Under the pieces are notes generated by a model. The model was not told the origin of the DNA. It saw nothing but the letters and a program-made list of their open reading frames with translations, and did not search any database. From the NCBI RefSeq assembly GCF_008831285.2, contig NC_045143.1:7883503-7947502 (forward strand): a stretch of DNA of 64,000 nucleotides. The letters are read 5' to 3'. Shown here piece by piece: positions 33,690-47,046 of this stretch. The stretch comes from Nymphaea colorata (Eukaryota; Streptophyta; Magnoliopsida; Nymphaeales; Nymphaeaceae). Position numbers and translations under genes: made by a program. Numbering within the stretch: the first letter of the stretch is position 1; every line of letters begins with the position of its first letter.

Positions 33690-34050
33690 TGTGTCTTTTA
33701 GTGTGGAAATTTGGACATTCGTACGACAGCGTTAGTCATTTTTTGGTGGAAAAAAATGAACAGGGGACCGACACTGCTTTCCTGCCGTGTGAGAAGCGCC
33801 ACCCTCAAAACATCATTATCTTTATATTTATCTCGTTTTCCCTTTAAACATACCTGCCCTCACCTGGAATTACGATACATTCAATTCGTTTCCGATATTT
33901 GATCAGATATGAAAAAAAAAAAATTAACACTTAATAAAGCAATCGGGTCGGATTCAGATTTAAAAAAAGACATCTTAAATTCAGATTTGAGAAATGACAT
34001 ACAGTGGAATTCGGTCCTGGATTTAGATCTGAGAATTGACGTAATAGTGG
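33690..34050. repeat. Duplicated upstream segment, copy B (partner 31725-32165)
   Basis: It is collinear with copy A over several blocks, including ACATCATTATCTTTATATT, CCTCACCTGGAAT and ACATTCAATTCG. It has diverged with indels. No receptor-kinase coding sequence accompanies it. Confidence 0.55.
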
Positions 34051-34560
34051 ATTGACATATTCCGTCAATGTATTGATTAAACATTAATACTTGACATTGC
34101 TGGACTCTTATCTACAAGGTGGGACATATTATGAATAAGAGAGAAAGAAAGTGATTGAGAGAGTTTGAAAATTGCAGCCAAAGGACGCATGCTTCCCTTC
34201 TTTTTTTGAAAAAATGTTCAAAGCGAAAGTGTATATGTTTATATGTTAGTGTCTCCTTTACATACTAGTCACCTTCCTATCAAAGTTTCTTTCTAGATCA
34301 GTGGTATTCGAAGAGGCCGAAGTTTCTCCTCCATTTCCTCTACCTCCAAGGTCTAGGTCTAGAGCATCCACTCAAATAATGGGCGATATAAGACTGTTCA
34401 GCCTGCCTTTAAAAGTTAAACTCAAACTCTAGGTTTGCAAAATTATTTTCAAATAAATTCCTCAACAAACGGCCAGTGATGGAGAACATTAAGCGGCATG
34501 ACAATGAACAAGAAAGTCCTTTTCCCAATTTTGAAGTTGAATGCGGATCTCAGATCCGAG

Positions 34561-34650
34561 GGAATTTGAAATCCACTATAGCTGAAATCTAAGGCTTTAT
34601 TTATCAAGCCATAGATTTCAGCATCCGCCTCTAAAGTGGATTTCAAATCC
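34561..34650. repeat. Near-perfect hairpin / inverted repeat
   Basis: The left arm (34561-34597) carries TTTGAAATCCACT, GCTGAAATCTA and AGGCTT; the right arm (34605-34650) carries the complements AAGCC, TAGATTTCAGC and AGTGGATTTCAAA. The loop is about 7 nt and the right arm has one asymmetric bulge of about 8 nt. A transcript would fold into a stem of about 35 bp. It could be a small foldback MITE or a small-RNA precursor. Confidence 0.7.
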
Positions 34651-34916
34651 ATGATGCAGTGTGAAAATCATCTGAGTAAGAGTTGGATCTTAAAACTGTG
34701 GATCTTAATCAAACGTGGCCTTACTGTGGCAGTTTCCTTTCTTCTGTTGCAGGGGTTTGTCGAACTATTGATCGCAAACACTTCTGTTGTGCAGGGGCTT
34801 GTCGAACTATTGATCAAAAACAGTTTATCTGGCATCAATAATTTCTCCGGCGTTCCTTCCCATATGGTTTCAATGCATTTTCCATTTTGTCGGCCCGGCA
34901 TTTTTTTTCAGTAAAC

Positions 34917-34952
<36 letters not shown>

Positions 34953-35063
34953 AGCCAAAAATGGATATCAAGATGTTGGCATCGTAGAGAACATTCGTTG
35001 AAGTGAAATGTAATCTAAAACCTGAATTCTAAGTAAACCCAACTGCTATATATATATAAACTG

Positions 35064-35107
<44 letters not shown>

Positions 35108-35229
35108 TTCTCTCTCTCAATAAACCAATAAACCTAATGACACCGTCTTTGACTTGTTGCTGTGTAATTCTGTCATTCATCCATTTCTTCCTCACCTCTT
35201 ATTCTATTGTCTTCTATATTTCATTCTTA

Positions 35230-35335
35230 TATTTTGTTTTTTGCGGTTTATTCTTGTATTTAAGAAACTTCTTGTCATCAAATTTTGTTATGTATTCTCA
35301 TTTTATCGGCTTTCTATCTCTCCTTCTCTCTCTAA
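35230..35335 (+). repeat. Dispersed repeat, copy 1 (inverted partner 60290-60410)
   Basis: TTTGCGGTTTATTCTTGTA, AACTTCTTGTCATCAAATTT and TTTATCGGCTTTC recur as their complement at 60290-60410. The open frames across both copies are similar (FCGLFLYL then NFLSSNF, then FIGFL), but this reflects shared repeat DNA rather than a known protein. Confidence 0.6.
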
Positions 35336-37979
35336 ACACAAAGAATGGGGCACGCGTGTCACTTATAATTACTTCTCTTGGATATATTGGGTCTTCACCA
35401 TTCATGGTGCTGCCAATTCTTTGTGAGGAAAAACTGTTCTTAAATTATATCTTTTGGGTTCACGTGTTGCATACTTTCTCTCGCTCTCTCTCTCTAAATT
35501 TCTTAAGCCCCTCCATTTGTGCAGAAGAAGAGCATTTTTTCTCTTCCAAAGAGGGGTTGAGCCCCCCGCTCTTTATTATTCATTTTTTCTCGTTTGATGC
35601 AAAGGAAAGGAGTTGCGCCCCATTCTTTCATAGAGAAAGAATCAGAACCCAGTCGCCATGGAGTTCTCATTTTTTCAGTTAATTGGTAACAACTACCTCT
35701 TGTTTTGGCTTTTTTTTATCAACTTTTATTACTGTCAATTGGTAAAGTTTCTGCTTCCTATTAGGACTTTCCTGTTTCCCTCGTCTCCTTCTTCTCCTTC
35801 ACATGTTTACATGCTCTGTATTATTCCTTCCCTATTTCCTTCACATGAAGGTTAACTGAAGTGTGGAAGTTAACTGTGTTTGGGGGTGGACATGAACTTC
35901 TTATCATCTGCTTTGGGATTTCTCATCGTGACATGGTCCTGTTTTGTGGCCAGATTGAGGCTTAGTCTTCTCGCTGACGACCTTGCTGATCACCTGGTAG
36001 ATCCACATAGAAAGAACACAGCAGAGAGATAAAACATCTCATTTAACAAATTATTAATTGGCATCCATCAACTTAAAGTTCTTCTTTGGTACAGAACACT
36101 AATGCCAATTTATCATTCATCATCTTCTTCTTCTTCTTCTTCTGCTTACACAACTACTGCATATGAATCTGACCTGCGGTTAAGAAGCATGGCACATTTT
36201 GAGTTTACTTCATGTCTCACGTCTTTGCTTCTCTAGTCTACGTATTTCTCTTTTCACACCGTGCGACTACACTATTCATCTACCGATATCTATGTCAAGC
36301 AGGAAATTAAATGAAAAATACGAAAAATGAAATGATTTTTATATTTTTTATTTGATTGATTTAACTACTCATCTTTTCATGTATTTGTAAATGAGATTGA
36401 TCAACAAGAATTAGGAAAACTGATCAGTCCAATTAAATTGTATCATTTGAATATCCATTTCAACCTACTTGAATCAAATAAAAAGTAGCATGCTTCATAT
36501 AGTTCTATGAAAGTTGCACATCCAAAACTGTTCTTGTTGGATTTAAGTCTCTTGAAAAGGGAGAACTTTGTATTCCTAGATTAACTGAAAAGCTACACTA
36601 TAATATTCTTTAATCAACCGCAAACATATAGAGGATATTAATCAACCACAAACATATGGAGGATGTTTGAAGAAAACCCAGTTTTGGCGAAACCCTAGTT
36701 TTGTAAAACGAGGGCGAAAAACCAGGTATAAGTATTTCATGAATATCCTCCAAAATTAAGTTAAATTAAAATAATACTTAAACAAGTGTCCCGTGAATCG
36801 ACCTCAGTTTTGATATAAATTCATGGAACACCCACATGCTACTCCTAATACCAAACTGGTCCTTAAAGTCTCTTGTGTGGGCTAAACATGCTATTTAGAT
36901 GAGGTCCTGTTTAGAGATTTGATGTGCCAGCAAATTGGAAGATGAATGAAGAAAAACCTAATGTCATATGTCAAATCCGAATCTGAATTTACAATCTCAA
37001 TCTGATGCGGATCTTATTTTAAATTCACAACTGAATCCAAATCTGACTTTTAAATCAAATATACAAATATGTTGAGAACCCAGTGTTAAAATGTATGTAT
37101 ATTAGTTATAGGATATTTATTTAAAAGCCAAATTTGAACCCCGAATATGTTTGGATATTTATTTAAATCCAAATCTGAATGCAAATATGATCGGATGTCA
37201 TTTCTTAAGTCCAGTTGGATGTTATTTTTTTCTTTTTTCATATCTGATCTTTCTGAAGCAGTTCGGCCAATATCGGATATGGATCGAAACCGGAAGGTTA
37301 TTGAACAGGCCATTTTTTATGTGGGACTGAAACTGGGTCGGATCTAAGTATCGCCAGGTCGAAATTAGATTCAGTACAACCAAAATTGTCTGGACCCTTT
37401 CACGAGAGTCGACCCGTTTGCGACCTCACTTCCTAAAGCACCGCACTCCAAAACTAAGGGCGTAAGAGTGTTCATCTTTGAGATTCGATTCAACATACAG
37501 CTAGCAATCACTTGTCAATAGATTACAAAACTAAACGGGTCAGATCTTGTTTAGCATTTGACCTGGATCTTATTCTCATCAATCGGATCTGATACAGCAA
37601 AACTCCATTGATTTAAGAATTGGATCTGACACCGCACATAATCCAAATGATAAGTTAAAATAATCTAAATAAGGGACATCATGATTGGGATGACCTGGAA
37701 AAACTGACTGGAATCGAATCGGTAGGGAAACGATACATCAATCGAACCTTTTTTATTTTATGTTTCCTTTCAGAAATAAAGTATTGAAACTCTTCCGATT
37801 CGATTCGGCTTGGCAACATTGTGATGAACGAGTCGGTTGACGAAAAGAAAACTGATTCTAGTTTATAAGCCCACTTGAGACTAGCAGCTCTTCCAAACGA
37901 ACCGGGTCTAGTGCTACCCGATCCGTTTAGGCGGCCTAAATCCGAAAAGACTTGTGGATTAGTTGACGAACCGATTCGA

Positions 37980-38420
37980 ACTGCGAGCTACTCTTGCGTC
38001 CTCAACACTCCCTTTGAAGGCAAATCCGTCATTTCATATCTACATGAAAGGGCGATTCGGTCTTTCGATTCCCACCACTCCCGCTATATAGGTCCTCCAT
38101 GTCTGCTTTGGTGCGCGGGAATGCTCTGTCATTCCTTCGTGCCCAGAGAGTGAGAGAGTGTGAGAGGGATAGACAGGGAGAGAGAGAGACGGACGAGACT
38201 TAAAAATGGAGGTGGAGATATATGCGGTGCGGTTTCCGGCAGCCGGAGTCTTCATCCCTTGCACGGGAGGGAGAAGCGGCGGCATTGCCTTCGGCCAAGG
38301 TACAGCCGGGGGCTTCCTTCCGTGTTCGAGCTTTTTGTTCCTGCATTCCTTCTGGCGAAGCCTTCTAGGGTTTTGAGTACGCGGTGTAGGCGGTGTACAT
38401 AGAGAGGGATAAGACAAGGC
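37980..38420 (+). promoter_or_regulatory. Promoter-like segment and GC-rich leader of a possible transcript
   Basis: A good TATA box, CTATATAG, lies at 38084-38091. About 50 bases later begins a GAGAGAG-rich leader typical of plant 5' UTRs, then an ATG at 38206 opening a 56-codon frame (to the TGA at 38374) with locally raised GC content. T-rich, intron-like sequence follows. The short frame (it starts MEVEIYAVRFPAAGVF) matches nothing I recognise. It may be a leader exon of a gene or a non-coding RNA; no downstream coding exon could be identified. Confidence 0.35.
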
Positions 38421-41400
38421 AGACAGGATGAAGCCAGGCAGTGTAATTCTGTATCTATTCTGATAGTATTTTTCTTTTTCTTTTCTGTTTTGCTCCCCCT
38501 ATTCTGATTGGTGGGTTATCGGTGTCGACGACTAACGGAAAAATTTTCCCCTTTATATCCTTCTCCTTTTGGTTTAATGGAATGGGCGGGTGGGAGGAGA
38601 TTTATTTTGCGGGTATTCCATCTTCTAATCTGAATGTAAGTCGTGATGGTTTCCTGTTTATTGTGGTTGTAGTGATGCTTTTTTGTGGGATTCGGCAAGA
38701 GGCTTGAGTTACTGCATGTATTTTTTTTTCTCCTTTTATTCTGTTAAATGCATCATATGTTATCCGCTTCATTCGATCAGGATGTCCGTGGTGGTTGTGT
38801 TTTATGGGTCTATGGAGATGTTTCGCATGTTCTCTGGGTCATGCAAAACCTGGCCTCATTCTCATACGGGGCAAATCCTCTAATCAGGAAGAATTTCCTC
38901 TGCTGCACAGCTACTGTGTAAAGACGGAAAATTCATTGTAATTGATGCGATGCTTCTTTTAGCTGGTTTAATTGAAACGAACGAATAGCTTTTGGTTATG
39001 GCAGGGCGAGAAACTATCATACTGAGAAGTAATTAATGAAAATAATTTATTGGTTGGGCAGAGTTGTGTGGTCCCACTTTTTCTTATTCTTTCCTTACAC
39101 AAGTGATTGGAAATAGAAAGATAAAAACTGGAGTGCCACCAACCATATCTGTCTAATCTCATCTTGTTGGAAGGAAAAGTCAGTTTCTTATTGTGAAGGA
39201 AGGGAACAACAAAATAGAAGAAAATGCACCGCCTTTCTCCCCTTGTCTGTACGTATCGTGTCCTTTATGCTTGTGCTTTTGAAGTGGGAGGAGTTGGTAA
39301 ATAGAAGCTAGACAAATTGTGAGGGCAAATGGAAGGTATGTGGTGTGATAGTTGATGTCTTCCTAAGCGATAAGATGGATAGTCAGATCAATGGCCGCTT
39401 CTCTTTTGCTTTTTGGAAAACAAAAAAAGTTTCTCTGTAATGATTAATGCAATTGCTTTAGGCTACACAGAATTGTGATTTTTTATTGCGAAAATTGGAA
39501 ATGAAACTTATGAATGATAACTGATTGTATTTAGAGCAAAATCTTTATATCTGTGTCACTGGAAAAAGCACAATCTTTATATCTGTGTCATTTGAAAAAG
39601 CTAAATCTAAAAAGCAACACAATCTCTAGTTTGTGTGCATATATATCTTCAATACGGGTTCTGTTGGAAGACGATATTGTGTAATGTTTCTTTGCTATTT
39701 AAACGTGTGACCTTTTTATAGCAGACATCTACTTGTTGTTTCATTTATGTGAATATTTGCTTAGATGTTACACTTCACCAAAGACATTGTTCACTGATGT
39801 TCTTCCTTTTCACATGTAAATTCCAATAAATGTTGTGCGTTGTCTAATTGACTTCAAACTGTCATCAAGAAATTGCTCTCTGTATCTTTCTTCAAATCAG
39901 TATTGCTATTGTCAGCATGTCTTCCCTGTCATTACTTTGGGTGTTCCAGGAAAATGACAGTGATGCCTATACTCAACTCTATTTGGTGGTTATGTTTACA
40001 AGAGCTTCAGCTACATAATTATCAATATCAGCATGACTCGTTACATTTGATGTCTAGCAAGGTCCCATGGGATATTAACATAAAACTTGCTGCATTGGGA
40101 TATTAATGACTTTCGATTTATCGACTTGCAAGTTGATAATAAGTTTCTAGAAGTCAACATGACTCAATTTATAGCGTGAAAATTTTATTTGATTGCCAGT
40201 TGGACAAGCTATTTGGGCCTTCCACCAAATGTTACCCTGGAATATGTCCTTAGTGTTTTTGGTATTTTTTTGCTGAGTTGTACTGATTCAGACTAGAATA
40301 TTGGCCGGTAATTTATTTTTTTGCCTTTAGAACTGTTTCCTCATAGAACCTATGTAGTAGACCCAAATAGTCTATCTTGGGTGATCTGTTTAGCGCCCTC
40401 TGTCTGAAGATGTCCAAGAAAAACCCTTTAAGATTGAATCGGATCTTTTGTTGGTGATTGTAACTAGTTAACTGATTCTTAGTTACCTGTACATATCTTC
40501 CATCCCTGGCATCTTTGTTAGTCGGCTTTTCTTTTTTTCTTTAAAACTGTTTCCTTATTTTGTTATGTCTCATGGCATACTTTAATTGCCTACATATTGT
40601 CCAATAGTTTCTTGATGGGCCGTAACAGTTGAGGAACTATAGTCAGTTATCCATGGTGAGATTTCTTTTTTGCATTACTTCTTTTTTGGGGATTTTTTTC
40701 TTTTTGAGATTCTCATCGTCCGTTGGACTCTGTGCTCAGAACACCTACTTGTCATCTTTCACTTCCCAAGGCCTTTGACCACTGAAATGATGAGAGAGAC
40801 TGTAAGCATGAGGGTTTGGATGTAGTCAATTGGCATGGATGAAATTCACTTAGCTTTTGACTATAAGATCTTTGTCCTCTCAAATTGCATTTTGCATTCT
40901 CATTTTATTTTTATGATTTCAGAATATGAAGCTTCTGTTTCTAGTATTGCATTATTAATTTTATTTTGTTAATATTGATGGTTATGCTGTTCATTGTTGC
41001 TATGGTATGTTTGTGGTTCTTAATTGTAATCTACCCTCTGAAATGAGTTCAGATTGAATCACAATAATTCATTGTTAACCTGGACCTTGCTTCTGGTTGA
41101 TCTCCAATATACCTAGACGTATTCTCACATGGATACAAATTAGGCACTGTTTGGCCATGATTTCCCTGTGCGTGTAGGCCCGGACAGCTGTTCTCCGCCT
41201 TCCTGCTTGTCTCGTTTGAGTTCTTCTGGTGGACTACGTAATATAGGATGATGCTGTGCTGGATGGGATTTTGTCTCCATGTGCAACTTTTATTTCTATT
41301 CATCTGCTGGATGTTTCACCTACTCTGCCTCTGGGTTTCTACATCTAACAGAACCTTTCCGTCAAGGTTGCTCCTGCATTCTGTTCATTGGCCAATACAG

Positions 41401-44400
41401 TTTGTTATTTTCTGTGTTTCATTATCCTGACTCTTCCTTCAGAAGATCAAGGTTCATCTTCTACTTTTCATCAAATGTTAAAATTGCACCAAAGAGTGCA
41501 CATTTCTTAGTCTTCCTGGAAACTAGGATTGCACGATACCCATGCATACCTTAGGTCGGTTCAGCTTAGGGTGGGCTTGTTTATCTTGGGAGTGTGCTTG
41601 TATGTCTGCTGACATGAGTTGCACTCTTCAAATGCTTTTAGTTCCCTATTTTTGTCCTATTTTTCTCCCTTTAAGTTCTTTTTGTGCTTGTGCTGGAATG
41701 GTTTATTTGGGGAAAATAGGCATAGAATTTTCCACGTTCCTACATTGACTGTATGGTCAAAGGGAACAGGTTGAAAAGGATTCATCTAGTGCAGTTGGCT
41801 GTGGCTATGAGAGATGCAGTCACGGTGCTATTCCCAGGTTGCTGCTGTAAAGCTGAAGCTTGGATAGCTATGCATCTGCTCCAACCGTTGGTCTTAGGAC
41901 GGGGTTTTGTCCTCCTAAAAAGGACGTTAAGGAACTGTTTTCTGCTACGTGAATGACATCATTCAACTTAACAAATATGCTTAGAAGAAAGTTCTTTGAA
42001 ATTAAAATAGCTCAACGTTTCAAGTCAGCTGCTGTTGTCAGGGTTATGTCTTTGATAACATAGAAAATCTGATGTTTGAGAACTGAACATTTTCATAACT
42101 AACAGGTAACACGTAACGGTTGAGCCTGTTATTCAATCTCGCCGTTGGACGTGTAATCGATTTTCTTTGAGTTAGATGGCTCGTTCCCCCTCCAAACGGC
42201 TTGTTTTTTAAAATTCGATGAATCCTTTATTTTTCTTCCTTTTGTTTTTTTTGGGAAACACTATTGTTTCTACGTTTATTAGTTATTCGTGATGAATAGC
42301 ATCGGTGGCTCAGTTCTACCTCTTTAATTTGTCAAATCATGATCGTAAATTTTGCATTTGAAAATTTCTCAGCAAAAGCGAGTTGTATGCGCTTCATCTT
42401 TCGAGAAAATCACAGAAAATAGCAATCTAGATAAGACTTTGAATGATTCAAATTTGGGATCATAGAAATATGAATGACGTAGGAGGTCGCATAAAGAAAC
42501 ACAAGAATTCAAAATGTGGTTTCTTTTGTAACTGGAACTTTTGTACTTTTATTAAGACTGTCCGCATTTGAAAATTTTTTAATGGGTGAGGCTTTTGGGA
42601 AAGATGATGGTAGGTTTTGTATTGATATCGGCAAATACTGTACGTGTTTTTGTCATTTTCTTTTGTACAGTATCTGAATCCGATCTGACTCTTTCTTAAG
42701 TTGTGTTTTTTGTCATTTTTGGTGTACAGCATCTGAATTCATTCTGACTCTTGCTTAAGACTTATCTTTTGGGGGACAAACCAATTATGTGGCCTGGTCC
42801 TTGAAGGCCTCTCATTATTAGGGGGGGGGGGAAAAAGCAGAAGGAAAATCTTACAAAAGCATGCTAGACTTTTGAAGGAATGACAAAATCGCACTCAAAA
42901 CTAAGGTTGTGTTAATCCATAAACGGCATTTTGTTTGGGTGAAGGTCAAAACTAAGTTTGTGAAAGATCCAGATTTTGAGAAAACAGCGTTTTCGGAACC
43001 AGATTTTACAAAACAGTGTTTTCGAAAACTATGTTTTGGGTGTGTCATCCAAACATGCAGACCAGTTCTTGTCACAAAGGATGATTTTCATAAAACAATA
43101 TTTTATGCAGCTGGCATTAGATTGTTACCTGAATATGTTAGCTAACTGCCTAAATTGCATGTATAAGAGGCAGTTAAATAAGATAAATTCAAAGTTAAAC
43201 TTGTGTTTTTGATAGCGCCAACCCATACCGCCAAAAGTTGGATGTGTTTTTGAAAACAAATTCAAAAACCAACAGGTACCAACTACGTGATTAAGTGCAA
43301 AGGGAGAAAATGGTACCACCCCATCACACATCTGTCTCTAATGCATGTGAGGTTGCAGCATCAGTCACTAAAGTCTTCATCACCCTTTGTTCGAGGCACG
43401 TGTTTGCGGAGCAGAACGCACGAAAGAAAAGACAGCATCCATTAATGGTGCTGTGCTCATGGAGCACTTACCCATGCTGTGTGGTTGGTTCAACCAGGTA
43501 TCCCTTGTAGTCGTCTTGTTTTGATGTTGACTACAAAATTGTTGTTGTTGCGCCAAAGAGACAAAGGTGTCGTATTTCAATATTAAGAAGGAAAGAATCC
43601 ATAAAAGATATTTGGTCCACACTCATGATATGGACAAGGGCATTATAATCCCCGCACACACATGTAAAAACTATGCTTGCTGCTACATGACAACTAAAAT
43701 TTGTGGACTTCCCAATCATTGTTTCAAAAATCTTGCCAAACAGATGCTTATTATCGTCCATTTCGTATAGATAGATTCTTGAACCATGTTTCTGTTGTGT
43801 AGATCGTATGATCTTTTTTGGCAATTAGTATCTGTTGACTTCCATGAAGAGCCTCAATCCGGCACATTTCATTTGGGATAATCTACATAACTCTATTTGC
43901 TTATTATACATGTTACTGAAATTTGTGAAACTTTTGTATGTTCTTTTAATTGTCTGTCACCTCATCAGGATCCGTTTCCTAAGAATAGGACACTTGAGCC
44001 ATATTTGCGCATGGAAAACTCCTTTCTTTTCGTCTTGGGAGCTAGGACATTAATACAAAGTTTAGACTGTCAATTTTCCAAGTCTTTGCAAAAGCTTATA
44101 TGTGCATTTAGTGATTGAAATGTTGATTATACAAAACCAGTCATGCGTCGTTATGTATTGGTACCTTTTGCAAAAGGTAGACAGAATTACATCAACTCCA
44201 GTAAGCACACTTGAGTACCCATATTTTACTCTCTCGGGGGTAAAGTATTTCGTACTAATGGAGGTGACAAGTTACCTAGATGAAAGTCCATAAATGCAAG
44301 TTGTATTCACTCAACAAATACATAGATGTACTCAGCTTGGCCTACTTGTTATATACGAACCTATTCTTGTTTTTGGTTTTGTTTCTAGTGCATGTTCCTT

Positions 44401-45300
44401 AGTAAGGTCCGTGCACTGTGGGCTGTCAACTTTAAGGCACTGGAATGCACGTTTGCATGGATTACCTTAATGAAGGTTAAACTACAAAAATATTTCTTTT
44501 GCATTCTTTTCTAAGATATCAAACAGTCACCACACATATCCAATGGCTATGTAGGCTGCCATAAGGTTCGGAGCACTCTCCATTTTGAAACAGAAATCCT
44601 TCTACCCTTCGGCTACTCGATGCTGATTTTAGTCTGCCTCTTAGTTTACTTTTTGAGTTCATTGCTTAGGAGCCGGTTCTCTTATGCATCTCATAGTGGT
44701 TTATTAGTATTCCCACCCCAATCTATATGCTTGCTTGTGCTAATCAGAGATTCTGGCTTTTGACTAATTCTCTCGCTCTTTTGATAATTGCTTTCTTGGC
44801 TTTTTCAACCCCGAGTCTTCTAATTTTTCAGTAACTTTAACAGCAATTATGCCTTAGTAGGTAATTTGCCTTTTGAATAATTTAACACGACCAATCTGTT
44901 AGCCCAATGTCCACATTTATTATCAATGTCGGTAGGCGTTTGTCCCGGGAAGCCATTGAACGTTTTAATCATAAAAAAGACTGAAAAAGTCCTCACGATA
45001 AATACATTGGTTCTTAAGGATCAAACAACTGAGGCTACGTATTAATAAAATGTGATTATCCTGGTTTTCATTTATTTATGCATTTTCTAGTGATATCTTC
45101 GTACTTTTTTTATCAGAAATACATAGCGGCGAATATAACTGGAAGAGGCTGAAACAGTTCCCTTTAGTCGTAGGGTCCAATGCTCTTTTAGAACATAGGG
45201 GAACTTATGGTTATTCTTTCCAACTCGAAAGTAATATCTACTATCATTTGCAGTTTAGAGATGTAGTGTCTATGAGAATCCAACTGATAACTGCTCTTTC
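38421..45300. other. Long T-rich region with no recognised coding exon
   Basis: Base composition (TGTT- and CTTT-rich on the plus strand) resembles plant introns or untranslated sequence. A 36-bp tandem duplication sits at 39537-39605 (AATCTTTATATCTGTGTCA twice). Short ORFs show no family motifs. It could be a long non-coding transcription unit starting near 38.1 kb, or ordinary intergenic DNA. Confidence 0.45.
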
Positions 45301-45316
45301 ACCAGCCTAACTAGTT

Positions 45317-45414
45317 ACACTACGCTCCTCAACACCCTGAAAATACATATGACTGCTCTACCTTTCAACACTACGCTCCTCAACACCCTGAAAATACATA
45401 TGACTGCTCTACCT
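45317..45414. repeat. Tandem duplication, 51-bp period, first 47 bases identical
   Basis: ACACTACGCTCCTCAACACC through ACTGCTCTACCT occurs at 45317 and again at 45368 without any mismatch. The identity points to a recent duplication. Confidence 0.85.
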
Positions 45415-45869
45415 ATGAAAGGTTAATCTTTTGGTTGTAAACAGATGTTAGATGTTCAAGTTCAAATAAACAACGATTTGCAACCCTTAGGAAATGGTCA
45501 AAGCAGGATTAGGGTGTGTTTGATCAACTGACTCTTTTGGGATGCCTTAACCCTCCAAAAAAGTTCAGGATTTTCAGTTGCATCCCCTGGGGACCGACTC
45601 AAAATCCAGAAAATATGGTACATTTTGTGCCTCGATAACCTTGGGAAGATATCTAGAATTTATTCTTGTGTTTTTGAATGAACAAGTCCCAGCGCATCAA
45701 ACTATATTAAGTTATTAACTAGCAAAAGACATTCATGCTGACCTTGAGTTCTTCTATTTCCTTGTCCCTTTCACACCAAAAGACTTTGGTGCCAGGAACA
45801 CAGCTCAGAGATTTTTACTAACCAGAACCTGCCAAGTTCTACCAGCACTGATAGGATTTCTATGTGAAT

Positions 45870-46130
45870 AAGGGCATCGGCGCTGTATTAGTTTGCTCCC
45901 AATCGCAATGCCGATACGTATCAGTATGTATCGGTGCATATCACCCAATTTTTTGGATTTTTTTTTTTGTTATAAAAGATAACTTAAAACAATTTATTTT
46001 GATTTAGAAATAAAACAATGAAAAAAGATAAACATGTATCGGCGATTAGGCACTGTATTTTATCAGCAAGGGGGCAGTACGATATGTATCGGCTGATACG
46101 CTTCGATATGAAGCGTTTTCTACACCCTCC
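45870..46130. repeat. GATACGTATCGG-type MITE
   Basis: Both ends carry overlapping TATCGG/CCGATAC motifs (GCCGATACGTATCAGTATGT on the left; TATGTATCGGCTGATACGCT on the right) around an AT-rich core. The left begins GCATCGGCGCTG. This is a widespread plant non-autonomous repeat type. Exact ends and target duplication are not resolved. Confidence 0.5.
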
Positions 46131-46674
46131 ATTCATAGTAACATCTAGCGGGGCCTCTAGGGACTGAACTTATAACGGCTGAGAAGATGAATGAATGAAT
46201 GGAGCAAATTTAAAAGCTAACAAAAATATACGTATGTTTCAATAATCAAAATGAGTTTTTTCAGGAATGTCAGTGGGTCAGATTTGGATTAGACGTAGCT
46301 ATTAGCATATCCAATTTTTTAGGTACCATTTAGTTTGACTTGCCATTGGGTTAGGACTTGAATATCGAAGACAAAGAATCATATTCAATTTTTTATTTTT
46401 ACATCTAATCATATTCAATGATATCGTTGGATCAATGAGGAAAGACAGTAACACGGCGGCACCCAATTGGTAATCAGATGCCAACTTTCTTTTCAAATCT
46501 AACTACCTGAACTCTTGCTGCAGTCAAATATCAAACTATATCAAAAAATTGACATCCCTATTCCCTAATATATTTATTCTCTTTTCTTTTTGAGACAAGT
46601 TGTGCTGGGCATGCACATCATAGCTTATGCTCAGGTACGAACTTAGACATAATTTTGAAATCCGGTTAGGTGGA

Positions 46675-47035
46675 GATAGGGATGCGCAACCAACCAGTTG
46701 AGTCAACTCGGGCTCGACTACAACTCACTCGACTTGCTTGAGCCAAGTTCCAGCTAGGCAGGCTCAGCTGGGTTAAGCTTGATTAAACTCGTAGGAAATG
46801 AATGCATAAAGGTTTGTCCCAATATAATTATCACAAGTGAACAAGTACCCTAGTGGAATTCTTTGTGGTTAGGAACTCTTTGATTTATAGAGTTCAAGAT
46901 CTAAACATTGTATTCATTTGTAAAATAACTTTTTAATAGCCAGCTTGGCTAAGATCCAGCTGAACTTTTAACCGAGCCAAACTTGAGATAGTCTATTCAA
47001 GCTTGAGCTGACCTTGTTGGCTCGTGAACATCTTT
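46675..47035. repeat. GAGCTCG-family hAT-like MITE, degraded copy
   Basis: It starts ATAGGGATGCGCAACCAACC, holds AACTCGGGCTCGACT and CAGCTGGGTTAAGCTTGA motifs, and ends TTGAGCTGACC ... GGCTCGTGAACATCTTT. The layout matches the element at 13467-13942. Confidence 0.5.
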
Positions 47036-47046
47036 AGATGGAGAGA

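Larger units (their letters stand above)
31940..38080. other. Intergenic region without recognised protein gene
   Basis: AT-rich DNA holding the duplicated segments, a putative MITE (33113-33497), the hairpin at 34561-34650, a (CT)n run (34917-34953), (AT)n (35045-35105), a dispersed repeat (35230-35335), and several stretches rich in GATTCAGATTT / GGATCAGATC motifs (31990-32215, 33885-34075, 36950-37360). Open frames here are short, hydrophobic and AT-driven. Confidence 0.65.

Noticed and set aside
35137..35682. 181-codon hydrophobic open frame as a membrane protein
   Set aside because: T-rich sequence gives artefactual Phe/Leu/Ser-rich frames, part of it is a dispersed repeat also present at 60290-60410, and no family motif is seen.
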